Shown: one piece after another, positions 1-6,115 of the stretch | Layout: each line of letters starts with the position of its first letter | Position numbering within the stretch: the first letter of the stretch is position 1 | From: Acidobacteriota bacterium | GTDB lineage: Bacteria > Acidobacteriota > Vicinamibacteria > Vicinamibacterales > JAKQTR01 | Direction: 5' to 3' | DNA: 6,115 nucleotides | NCBI GenBank assembly: GCA_026393735.1 | Contig: JAPKZP010000304.1 | Coordinates: 1 to 6,115 of the forward strand | Translations under genes and position numbers: made by a program | Notes under the pieces: model-generated | What the model was told of the DNA's origin: nothing | Databases searched by the model: none | The model's input: only the letters and a program-made list of their open reading frames with translations

Positions 1-1817
1 GCGCGGCTTGCATCGCCGGCGTGAGCCGCGAGACGGTACCCGATGGCGACCTGGCTCTTCCGCCGAGCCGACTCGACGACCGTGTAGAAGTTCATCGGCA
101 CGCCCGTCGTCACGTAGTCCTGGGCCGGCTTGAGGTAGATCTCTGAGCCCTCCGGGTCGAACAGGTCCGCAAACACGGCGTTCAGGTGCTTGTTCTCGGC
201 GACCTGCGACAGCATCAAGCTCACAATTCGTTCGCTCACGATGAAGTCGTCGGCCTGCGTGATCTCGGCGAGGGCGCGGTTCCGGATGTCGAGCATCTCA
301 CTCACGATCGAAAAACGCCGACCGGCCTTCGCCGCCATGTCGCGCAGGTGCAACAGCGTGACCAGCGTCTGCGCGTCTGCCTGCTGGGCGGGCATCGTGT
401 CCGAATAGCACAGGAGCACCACGTGGTCGTAGGTCTCGACACCGAGGGAGTCGAGGACGCGCCGGTCGGTCGTGTCGCCGGCCTGGAACGTCAGGGCCAT
501 GTTGTGGACACCGGTCAACTCGGCGACCGCCGATGGCCCATCCGCGTGTTCGGCGACGACCGTCAGCACCGACCCGGGAACGACGTACTGATCGAGTTCC
601 GTGATCACCGACGGCGCCCGCCAGTTCCACCCGAGGATGAGCGTGCGTTCAGGCCCCGGCATCAGGGGCGGACGGTCTGCGAGAAGATCGTGGCGGATGC
701 CGTGCTCCGTCAGGCCGGACAGACGGATGGTGTCATCGTCCTCCGAGATCACGATCAGTTGATCGCCGGCCCCGATGACCGTGTCCATGGGCGGATTCAG
801 CTGCACCGCCCCGTCTTTGGGCTTGAGGCCCATGACCGCGGAATCCTCGTACGCCAGCAGCGACTCGCCGAAGGTCCGGCCGACCAGCTGGGGTTCTTCG
901 CTGAAGTACATCTCGTCCCCGCCGAAATCCAAGAGCTCGGTGTAGATCACCGACAAGCCTGACTGGCGGCAGGTCTGGGCGACGATGCGCGAGACCAGGT
1001 CGCCGACCAGGATCAGCTCGACCTCGTCTTTGCCGACCATCCGCGCCACGTCCATGTTCCGCGGGTTACGGATCTCCGCCACGATGTGGTACGGCTCGGG
1101 CCGCCGATCCGGGCTGTTGGTGATCGCCAGGATGGTCTTGATGACCGACGAGTCGGGATCGTCGGCATCAGGAGAGAGGATGACGATGGCGCGGGAACTC
1201 GACACGCCCGCGATCTTCAAGTCGTTCAGGTCGATGGGGCTGCCGTTGCGGCATACGATCTTCGTGCGCCCGGTCTGGCCCACCTGCTCGCGGATCTCGT
1301 CTTCCATCTCGAGCTTGTCGCGCTCGCCGAGGATGACGATGCAGGACCGGCGCTGATTCTCGTTGGCCAGCACCAGTTCGGACACCAGCGTGAACACTTG
1401 CTGGGACCAGCCGAGGATGACCGTGTGGCCGGACTCCATCACCCTCGAACGGCCCTTCCGCAGCCGCGTGAGCTTGTCCTCGAGGCCGTTGTTCAGGATG
1501 CCGATGAGCGTGCTGACGGTAAAGACGCCGCCCAGCGTCACGACCAGCATCGCGGCCAGGAACGCCGGGCTCCCCTGGTCACCGCCCATCGTGCCCGTAT
1601 CGAGGGTCCGGAGCAGCCCCATCCATGCGATGCCCAGGAACCCTGGCCGCTGGCCGTCTTCGACGGGGGCCTGTCCCGTCAGCACGACGAAGGCCGCGAC
1701 GCCGCCGACGAGCACGGCAGAGAGTGCGAACAGGCCCAGGAGCAGTGCGCCGGTGCCCTTCGCCATGAATTCATCGAAGCGATAGCGCACACGTTCGCGC
1801 CAGGTAGGAATCGACAT
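1..1817 (-). CDS. CASTOR/POLLUX-related putative ion channel with two RCK/TrkA-N-like domains (3' end outside window)
   Basis: The frame is open from ATG at 1817 to the left edge, giving 605 codons with no stop. A GGAGG at 1830-1826 lies 8 nt before the ATG and supports this start. Residues 21-46 and about 85-108 are hydrophobic membrane helices. Between them, residues 71-80 (TLDTGTMGGD) form the re-entrant pore/filter segment; from memory, most bacterial relatives have LDPGTMGGD, so Thr replaces Pro. Residues 129-290 start with HTVILGW and form a first nucleotide-binding-like RCK fold. A second begins near residue 390 with RTLILGWNW. Very conserved stretches include EPYHIVAEIR (241-250), QTCRQSGLSVIYTELLDFGGDE (281-302) and NPPMDTVIGAGDQ (341-353). 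The family is related to plant CASTOR/POLLUX/DMI1 nuclear-envelope cation channels; bacterial members are inner-membrane proteins whose ion and ligand are not settled. Members are usually about 620-650 residues, so only a short C-terminal piece is missing. Databases may label it a TrkA-like potassium transporter. Family confidence is high; the ion carried is unknown. Confidence 0.93.
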   Translation of the reverse strand, partial: MSIPTWRERVRYRFDEFMAKGTGALLLGLFALSAVLVGGVAAFVVLTGQAPVEDGQRPGFLGIAWMGLLRTLDTGTMGGDQGSPAFLAAMLVVTLGGVFTVSTLIGILNNGLEDKLTRLRKGRSRVMESGHTVILGWSQQVFTLVSELVLANENQRRSCIVILGERDKLEMEDEIREQVGQTGRTKIVCRNGSPIDLNDLKIAGVSSSRAIVILSPDADDPDSSVIKTILAITNSPDRRPEPYHIVAEIRNPRNMDVARMVGKDEVELILVGDLVSRIVAQTCRQSGLSVIYTELLDFGGDEMYFSEEPQLVGRTFGESLLAYEDSAVMGLKPKDGAVQLNPPMDTVIGAGDQLIVISEDDDTIRLSGLTEHGIRHDLLADRPPLMPGPERTLILGWNWRAPSVITELDQYVVPGSVLTVVAEHADGPSAVAELTGVHNMALTFQAGDTTDRRVLDSLGVETYDHVVLLCYSDTMPAQQADAQTLVTLLHLRDMAAKAGRRFSIVSEMLDIRNRALAEITQADDFIVSERIVSLMLSQVAENKHLNAVFADLFDPEGSEIYLKPAQDYVTTGVPMNFYTVVESARRKSQVAIGYRLAAHAGDASR

Positions 1818-1841
1818 TCAGTTGGCCTCCGTGAATACTTG

Positions 1842-1847
1842 AGTATA
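1842..1847 (-). promoter_or_regulatory. Possible -10 element of the channel gene
   Basis: Minus strand TATACT, five of six matches to the sigma-70 -10 consensus, in an otherwise GC-rich gap. It ends 11 nt before the GGAGG of the channel gene, so transcription would start near 1835 with a leader of about 18 nt. No recognisable -35 hexamer is seen 16-18 nt upstream; the sequence there is GC only. Inference from motif and position. Confidence 0.3.
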
Positions 1848-1887
1848 ACCGATCGCGGAGGCCGGCCGCCGTGGAGCGGGGACTGGG

Positions 1888-1923
1888 CCCTGTCCCTGCC
1901 CGGGCGGACACAGGGGTCCGCCC
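1888..1923 (-). terminator. Hairpin directly after the cyclophilin stop codon; U-less terminator or pseudoknot-like structure
   Basis: Minus-strand GGGCGGAC (1923-1916) and GTCCGCCC (1909-1902) form a perfect 8-bp GC-rich stem with a 6-nt loop, starting on the base after the TAA. No U-tract follows, so it is not a classic intrinsic terminator. Hairpins lacking a U-tract have been proposed as terminators in GC-rich bacteria. The whole loop, CCCTGT (1915-1910), is also perfectly complementary to ACAGGG at 1893-1888, giving an H-type pseudoknot topology. A further inverted repeat (1896-1892 with 1883-1879) overlaps it and would compete. The role as 3' end of the cyclophilin transcript is inferred from position. 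Confidence 0.45.
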
Positions 1924-3090
1924 TTACTGCTTTTCGACCCGCACGCGCACGAGATCGATCTTCGTCCGTGGCGCTTCGCCGTCACGCGGCGCCTGCTCGA
2001 TCGCCTCGACCACGCTCATGCCATCGACCACCTTGCCGAACACGGTGTACTTGCCGTCAATCGCCGGCGTGCGGGCCGTCACGATGAAGAACGACGTGTT
2101 CGCGCTCGCGGGATCATCCCCGCGCGCCATCGAGACGATGCCTTTGTCGTGCGGGATGTCGTTGAACTCGGGCTGCAGGTTGCGGATGTGCTGCTGCTGA
2201 GCATCGTCCAGCACGGCCTGCCTGGAGCCGAGATACCCCGTCTGCACCATGAAGCCTGGTACGACCCGGTGGAAGGTCATGCCGCTGTACACGCCGACAC
2301 TCGCCAGCCGCAGGAAGTTGCGGACGTGGTTGGGCGCCTTGTCCGGGAAGAACTCGACGGTGATGTTGCCGAGACTGGTCTCGAGCACGGCACGGTACCG
2401 GGCCAGCTCCGCCGGGCCGTCGGTTGAGAACGGTTCGACGCCGGCGGGGGGCGCCTCGCGGATCGTGACCGACGTGATCTCGACGCGATCCACCGCACGG
2501 CCCGCCTCGTCCACCGGCGCCTCGGAAATCTGCGTCACGACGGCGATGCCTTCGACGACCTGCCCGAACACCGTGAACTGCCCGTCCAGCGCCGGCTGGG
2601 GCGTCACGCAGATGAAGAACTGGGATCCCGCGCTGTCGCGATTGCCGGGCACGAGCACCGCGGAGACCGCCCCTCGCCCGTGCGCCCCGGCTCCCGGTTC
2701 GAACGCCAGCATCTTCAGGCCGCCTGTGCCGTACTGTGCTTTCTTCGCCGGGTCCTTCGACAGCGGATCGCCGCCCTGAATGATGCCGTGCTTGATCAGC
2801 CGGTGAAACGTCGTGCCGTTGTACGCGCCGTCCTGGGCGAGCCTGATGAAGTAGCCGACATGGTTAGGTGCCTGCTCCGGAAGCAATGCGATCACGATGC
2901 GTCCGGCCGTGGTCTCGAGCACGGCCTGTTTGCCCGTCATCTGCGCCAGCGTCATGGGTGTCGTGAAAAGCGGCACGGGCTTCGCGGGCGGCGACGCCGC
3001 AGGAACCCTCCTGACCTGTCCGGAAACCGGGGTGGACACCAGCGCAGCCCAAACCGCGACCGTGGCCACCACCACCAGGATGCGACGCAT
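1924..3090 (-). CDS. Exported tandem-domain cyclophilin-type peptidyl-prolyl cis-trans isomerase
   Basis: A 388-residue protein. Residues 1-24 are a signal peptide (Arg-Arg, hydrophobic core, VSG before Gln25), so it should act in the periplasm or be exported. Cyclophilins catalyse cis-trans isomerisation of Xaa-Pro bonds during folding. Domain 1 spans about 55-211 and domain 2 about 233-386, joined by a short linker. Both keep the catalytic FHR (95-97 and 273-275; Arg55 of human CypA) and Gln63 (Gln105 and Gln283). Domain 1 has KHGI where the family has PGFM, but keeps SQFFI (156-160). Domain 2 keeps PGFM (278-281) but has TSFFI (332-336), losing the usual Gln, and QTGY instead of QGGD. Both have Ala at the CypA Trp121 position. 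Most bacterial cyclophilins have one domain of about 160-190 residues. GGAGG (3102-3098) lies 7 nt before the ATG. The gene begins 81 nt after the PilX-like gene ends, has its own -10-like site, and ends in a hairpin, so it looks like a separate unit. Confidence 0.95.
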   Translation of the reverse strand: MRRILVVVATVAVWAALVSTPVSGQVRRVPAASPPAKPVPLFTTPMTLAQMTGKQAVLETTAGRIVIALLPEQAPNHVGYFIRLAQDGAYNGTTFHRLIKHGIIQGGDPLSKDPAKKAQYGTGGLKMLAFEPGAGAHGRGAVSAVLVPGNRDSAGSQFFICVTPQPALDGQFTVFGQVVEGIAVVTQISEAPVDEAGRAVDRVEITSVTIREAPPAGVEPFSTDGPAELARYRAVLETSLGNITVEFFPDKAPNHVRNFLRLASVGVYSGMTFHRVVPGFMVQTGYLGSRQAVLDDAQQQHIRNLQPEFNDIPHDKGIVSMARGDDPASANTSFFIVTARTPAIDGKYTVFGKVVDGMSVVEAIEQAPRDGEAPRTKIDLVRVRVEKQ

Positions 3091-3110
3091 AGGCGAACCT
3101 CCGGTTGCGG

Positions 3111-3116
3111 ATTATA
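3111..3116 (-). promoter_or_regulatory. Possible -10 element of the cyclophilin gene
   Basis: Minus-strand TATAAT, an exact sigma-70 -10 consensus, in the 81-nt gap between the PilX-like stop and the cyclophilin start. It ends 8 nt before the GGAGG, so the predicted start near 3104 gives a leader of only about 14 nt. No clear TTGACA-like -35 is present at the right distance. The exact hexamer in GC-rich DNA makes chance less likely, but the promoter is inferred. Confidence 0.42.
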
Positions 3117-3143
3117 GCGGCAGGCGGTTCGAGCCGCATCATG

Positions 3144-3160
3144 CGCGCGGCACACGCGCG
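3144..3160 (-). other. Short GC hairpin after the PilX-like gene
   Basis: CGCGCG at 3144-3149 and CGCGCG at 3155-3160 form a perfect 6-bp stem around a 5-nt loop, starting 11 nt past the PilX-like stop codon. No U-tract follows. The arms are simple CG alternation, which arises easily by chance at this GC content, so a terminator role is only possible. Confidence 0.2.
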
Positions 3161-3171
3161 TTGCGGCGGCG

Positions 3172-5583
3172 TCAACGCGGCGCGGTGGTGACCGGAAGAA
3201 AGCCGAGCGTGTTGACGTCGCGGAACATCGGTGTTTGCGGCGGCAGAAGCGCAGGCGTCAGGAAGTCGGTGTCGAACTGATAGTCGCGCGTCGACGGACT
3301 ATAGACATTCGTGCAGCACTTGTACGTGCCGACGGCCTGCCGGTTGTAGTAGAAGCTGGCGAGGGAGCCCCGGTAGTGGACCGTGCCGGCCCACGCCTCC
3401 AGCAGCCGGAGGAAATTGTGCACGCCACCATCGGTGCCGAAGTCCTGGTAGGGATTGCCCGCCGTCGGATGCGGGAACGAGAGCCCCTTGCCCGCGATGA
3501 CGGCCATCCGGTACCAGGTCTCGATGCCGCTTCGTTGTCCGGGATCGTACGGAGACACGAAGGAGCGACGGTCGCTCCAGTTGTTCGACAGCAGGGTGAC
3601 CGCATCCGCCAGAACCGCCGCCGCCGCATGCGAGCCTGCGAAGTTCGCCGATGCGTTGTAGTCGCCCTGGACGTAGAGCGGGTTCTCCGTGACCACGGTC
3701 AGGCCCGGGGCAATGATACTGGTCCCACTGCCGTTCACGAGTTTGAGAGCCCGGCGAAAGAAGCGGGGCGGATTCGATTGGGCGACCGCCGGCGTCACAG
3801 CGGTCCACGGCCGCGCGGCCGAGTCGAGCGGAGCGGTCCAGGTGACGGCCAGTCCGCGTGGCGTCTGCCCGTACGTGTCGAGGGCGCCATTGCCGTTGAT
3901 GTCTTCGCCGGTGTCCAGGGCGCCGTTGACGGCGCCAGTGGCGCTGGCGGGGTTCACGACGTCCTCGGCGCCGTATTCGCCGGTTTCCTGGCCGGACGCG
4001 TTCTTGTTGCCGCGGCGATCGGAGAAGTAGACGGTGTAGCCCGTGACGTTCAGCGCGGTGGATCCCGAGGTGCCGATCTGGCCCAGGAACCAGCGCCTGA
4101 GGTTGTTCACGTCCAGTTCGACGTAATGCACCACGCCGCCGAGGTAGACGTTGGTGTTCCCCGTCGGCTCGTCGTCGCGCAGTTTCCCTTCCCGCGGGTC
4201 GAAGAGCATCTTGGGCCAGTAGTTGGCGGCCGTGGTGGTGCCGTTGGCGCACGAACTGAGGTCGGCGATGCGTTCCAGGCGGAGGACGGCGTTCGCATTC
4301 GGCTCGATGCAGGTCCGGCTCAGGTTGGCGCCGGCGATGCCGAGGTTCAGGATCTCGAGCGTGACATCCTGCCACGTCCCGGCCGACGTCTGTTTCTCGA
4401 TCTTGAGGAACCCGCCCAGCAATCCCGTCCCGGACGGCACCCGGTAGTTGCCCCCGGATCCCGCCACCGCGAACGGCGGATGGTTCGCATCGACCGTGTA
4501 GCCAGCCGGCTCCACGTTGCCGAGCGCGATCGGGGCGGTCGACGTCACGGTGGGCAGCGAGGTGATCTCGGCCGCCGAATCGGACAGCAGGATGCGAAGG
4601 CTGGCCAGACCGAAGTACCGCAACTGGAAGAGAGTCCCGGTCGTGCTTTCGCCCGCCTGCGGCCGGCGAATCATCTCGATCGGTGTCGATCCGATGGTGA
4701 CGAGGGGCAAGTCCAGCTGGCGCGCGCCGGTGCGGCCGTTCGTGAGGTAGGAATGGTACGTGCCGACCGATAGGTTGCTCCACGCCGGCTCGTTGAGCGC
4801 CGACCCGATAGTGTTCACGAGGCTGCCCTCGGTGGTCGCAAGGGTGCGATAGGCCCCCGGCGCGGTCAGTGCTCGAACGTTTCCCGTGTAGCCACTCGAG
4901 GTCGGCCACCCGTTGGAGAGATGCGTGCGGATCACCTCGCCGACCGCCGAGACCTTGTCCGACAACGTCAGGGTCGCACCGGATGCCAGGAAGAGGTGGC
5001 CATTGGTGTGCACCCGTCCGCCGAAACCGAAATCCGGTCCCGCGAAGTAGCTCAGATTGCTTTCAGAGAAGACGCCGAACTGAAATACCGGAATGCCCAC
5101 GGTCTGCACTTCGCGCTGCAGCCGCGTCTCGCCCACATTGCCCGTGCGGGCCGTGACCCCGACCACGTACGAGGTCACGAGGCCCGTGAACCCCTGGAAG
5201 GGGCCCGAGGTGATGCTGCGCGACGTCGCCGCCGGATTCCCGCTGGCGTCTGGTGTGAACGCGACGGCGTAACCCGGGCCGTCAGTGGTCGTCACGAACG
5301 TCACGCCAGGCAGCGAGGGCGGCTGTGTGTTCAGGGCGTTCACCTGCGTCCCGGTCGGCGCGTAGGTCGCCGAGAACAGTGCGCCAAGGTCCGACGTGAG
5401 CTTCTCGAGCCCCGCGTGGGCGCCGTAGAACGACTGGACCCGGTCCTCGTCGACCCGCTGCAGGCGCTGCTCGCTCATCACGACGGTCGCAAACCCGGCC
5501 ATGAGCGCGGCGATCAGCATGAGCATCAGGAGCACCACCACCAGGGCCATGCCCGTCTCGTCGCGCCGCGGCCTCGTCTCCAC
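3172..5583 (-). CDS. Large PilX-like type IV pilus minor-pilin/tip protein with a PilY1-like calcium loop
   Basis: An 803-residue protein if read from GTG at 5583. GTG at 5592 and ATG at 5589 are in frame, but they overlap or sit only 2 nt from the GGAGG, while 5583 lies 8 nt from it. The N-terminus is PilX_N-like: a charged leader (METRPRRDETG), then a hydrophobic helix at about 12-36. Prepilin peptidase would cut after Gly11; the +5 Glu of classic pilins is Val16. The rest should be outside the membrane. Recognisable stretches are VHTNGHLFLASGATLTL (191-207), ENPLYVQGDYN (633-643) and an aspartate/asparagine loop (561-569) with D-x-N-x-N-x-x-x-D spacing. There are four cysteines (425, 445, and the adjacent pair 756-757). 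PilX proteins are usually 150-250 residues, so this is unusually large. It follows the PilW-like gene directly, as in minor-pilin operons. Assembly or adhesion at the pilus tip is inferred; large acidobacterial pilus proteins of this kind are poorly characterised. Confidence 0.82.
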   Translation of the reverse strand: METRPRRDETGMALVVVLLMLMLIAALMAGFATVVMSEQRLQRVDEDRVQSFYGAHAGLEKLTSDLGALFSATYAPTGTQVNALNTQPPSLPGVTFVTTTDGPGYAVAFTPDASGNPAATSRSITSGPFQGFTGLVTSYVVGVTARTGNVGETRLQREVQTVGIPVFQFGVFSESNLSYFAGPDFGFGGRVHTNGHLFLASGATLTLSDKVSAVGEVIRTHLSNGWPTSSGYTGNVRALTAPGAYRTLATTEGSLVNTIGSALNEPAWSNLSVGTYHSYLTNGRTGARQLDLPLVTIGSTPIEMIRRPQAGESTTGTLFQLRYFGLASLRILLSDSAAEITSLPTVTSTAPIALGNVEPAGYTVDANHPPFAVAGSGGNYRVPSGTGLLGGFLKIEKQTSAGTWQDVTLEILNLGIAGANLSRTCIEPNANAVLRLERIADLSSCANGTTTAANYWPKMLFDPREGKLRDDEPTGNTNVYLGGVVHYVELDVNNLRRWFLGQIGTSGSTALNVTGYTVYFSDRRGNKNASGQETGEYGAEDVVNPASATGAVNGALDTGEDINGNGALDTYGQTPRGLAVTWTAPLDSAARPWTAVTPAVAQSNPPRFFRRALKLVNGSGTSIIAPGLTVVTENPLYVQGDYNASANFAGSHAAAAVLADAVTLLSNNWSDRRSFVSPYDPGQRSGIETWYRMAVIAGKGLSFPHPTAGNPYQDFGTDGGVHNFLRLLEAWAGTVHYRGSLASFYYNRQAVGTYKCCTNVYSPSTRDYQFDTDFLTPALLPPQTPMFRDVNTLGFLPVTTAPR
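3875..3928 (-). repeat. Two-copy 36-bp-period repeat encoding NGALDT motifs around the calcium loop
   Basis: Bases 3875-3892 and 3911-3928 match at 16 of 18 positions, offset by 36 bp (12 codons). They encode NGALDTG (residues 553-559) and NGALDTY (565-571) of the PilX-like protein. The downstream copy completes the loop whose ligand positions are Asp561, Asn563, Asn565, Ala567 (backbone) and Asp569. In the upstream copy the equivalent of Asp561 is Thr and that of Asn563 is Ala, so only one site looks intact. A small internal duplication is the likely origin. Confidence 0.55.
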
Positions 5584-6115
5584 CGTCATCACCTCCGCTC
5601 GACCGCAGGAACTGGTGCGTCAGCGACAGCGGCTGGGCCGACTGCTCCGACACGAACAGGTTGAGCTTCCGGATCTGCGACGGCGTGTTGGGCGCCACGG
5701 CGTCGGCCTGCATCGTCGGGTTGGTCGTGCCATCCACGATGTCGTAGGTCGCCTGCAGGTTGTCGATCCCCATCCCGATCAGGCGCGGCGTCCCGAAGCC
5801 CACGCGACGCATCATCCGCGACTGGCCCGGCACCGTCGTCGTGTCCAGGTAGTAACTGACCATCACCACCCGGGTCGCTGAGGTCATCGGGTAGGTGGTG
5901 CCGGTCTTGAGTTGCAGGATGGTCCCGCCGGTGGCCGTCCGCGCGTTCAGCCCGAAGCCGTCGTTCGCATCGTTGGATGCGAACGTCACGACCTGCCCAC
6001 TCACTGACGTCACCGTCTGGACGGCGTCGCCCACCGCGTTGGTGAACCAGATGAGATCCCCGGGACGCAGACCGTTGGCGGCGCCGTTGATTGCCGTCCG
6101 GTCGTCGACCGTCAT
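5282..6115 (-). CDS. PilW-like type IV pilus minor pilin, C-terminal part (5' end outside window, 3' end apparently disrupted)
   Basis: The frame is open from the right edge to TGA at 5284-5282 (277 codons). The ATG at the edge is probably internal, because the pilin leader and helix are absent. Residues 1-171 of the visible part resemble the globular half of PilW-like minor pilins: RPGDLIWFTNAVGDAVQTV (17-35), RRVGFGTPRLIGMGIDNLQA (103-122), then SQIRKLNLFVSEQS (146-159) and HQFLR (167-171). From memory of the family, a tail like TQVSLRSLAxxxRY and a stop should follow. Instead, from about 5602 the frame changes to Gly/Arg/Ala-rich sequence that is the shadow of the PilX-like gene, overlapping it by about 300 bases. 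So the credible pilin sequence ends near 5603. This suggests a small deletion or frameshift, or an assembly error. The protein would be a membrane-anchored minor pilin that helps prime pilus assembly with PilX-type partners. Confidence 0.72.
   Translation of the reverse strand: MTVDDRTAINGAANGLRPGDLIWFTNAVGDAVQTVTSVSGQVVTFASNDANDGFGLNARTATGGTILQLKTGTTYPMTSATRVVMVSYYLDTTTVPGQSRMMRRVGFGTPRLIGMGIDNLQATYDIVDGTTNPTMQADAVAPNTPSQIRKLNLFVSEQSAQPLSLTHQFLRSSGGDDGGDEAAARRDGHGPGGGAPDAHADRRAHGRVCDRRDERAAPAAGRRGPGPVVLRRPRGAREAHVGPWRTVLGDLRADRDAGERPEHTAALAAWRDVRDDH
5588..5596 (-). promoter_or_regulatory. Extended Shine-Dalgarno site that decides the PilX-like start
   Basis: Minus-strand GGAGGTGAT is a nine-base match to the usual anti-Shine-Dalgarno end of 16S rRNA (GATCACCTCC read 5' to 3'). 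It overlaps the upstream GTG (5592) and ATG (5589) candidates. The in-frame GTG at 5583 is 8 nt downstream of GGAGG, matching the 7-8 nt spacing of the two other complete starts here. It also contains TGATGA (5591-5586) in the third frame, where an intact PilW-like gene could have ended in a coupled stop/start. Confidence 0.6.

Noticed and set aside
186..962. 258-codon plus-strand open frame opposite the channel gene, and the similar one at 1086-2087
   Set aside because: Both are antisense to the conserved channel frame, which reads through without interruption; the second also crosses a gene boundary and intergenic DNA.
1860..1905. Eight-base palindromes GGCCGGCC (1860-1867) and GCCCGGGC (1898-1905)
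   Set aside because: Simple G/C palindromes are frequent in such DNA and have no clear positional meaning beyond the hairpin already described.
3124..3137. Imperfect 14-bp palindrome (12 of 14) upstream of the cyclophilin -10 element, a possible operator
   Set aside because: Short, imperfect and GC-rich, with no second copy near the other genes; expected by chance at this composition.
3235..4773. 512-codon plus-strand open frame opposite the PilX-like gene
   Set aside because: Composition is Arg/Gly/Val/Asp-rich with no recognisable domain; it is antisense to a well-supported gene in GC-rich DNA.
3299..4909. 536-codon minus-strand open frame in a second frame of the PilX-like gene
   Set aside because: Arg/His/Pro-rich shadow translation with no family resemblance; the PilX-like frame has the recognisable motifs.
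6113..6115. ATG at the right edge as a true start of the PilW-like gene
   Set aside because: The protein would begin in the middle of the globular domain without a leader peptide or pilin helix, so the gene most likely starts outside the window.
1..6115. Search for CRISPR arrays, tRNA or rRNA genes, insertion sequences, toxin-antitoxin or defence genes
   Set aside because: No repeat-spacer pattern, RNA-gene motif, transposase-like protein or terminal inverted repeats were seen; the window is filled by four ordinary-looking coding regions with short gaps.

Overview
The window is GC-rich (roughly two thirds G+C by eye). All four protein-coding regions lie on the minus strand, so it reads right to left. 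The protein families and the minor-pilin gene pair resemble Acidobacteriota, perhaps the Vicinamibacteria side. That is an impression from gene content, not a tested placement. Long open frames on the plus strand are shadows of these genes in GC-rich DNA.

Layout in transcription order. (1) 6115 to about 5603: the C-terminal part of a PilW-like minor pilin whose start lies beyond the window. It has no stop codon where its family normally ends, and its frame runs about 300 bases into the next gene. (2) 5583 to 3172: a very large PilX-like protein with a pilin-type N-terminal helix and a long exported part that carries a PilY1-like calcium-binding loop. (3) 3090 to 1924: an exported protein with two tandem cyclophilin-type prolyl isomerase domains. 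(4) 1817 to the left edge: a CASTOR/POLLUX-type ion channel protein with two membrane helices and two RCK/TrkA-N-like domains, missing only its C-terminal end.

The first two genes are packed together and very likely belong to a type IV pilus or pseudopilus minor-pilin operon. The cyclophilin and channel genes each have a good Shine-Dalgarno site and a -10-like hexamer just upstream, so they look like separate transcription units. A cyclophilin in the periplasm could help fold exported proteins, but nothing here ties it to the pilus. A perfect 8-bp hairpin abuts the cyclophilin stop codon, and its loop can pair with sequence further downstream.

I found no RNA genes, mobile elements, CRISPR arrays or defence genes, and no sign of a wholly new system. 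The most useful leads are the broken end of the PilW-like gene, the calcium loop in the giant PilX-like protein, the complementary losses in the two cyclophilin domains, and the hairpin/pseudoknot after the cyclophilin gene.
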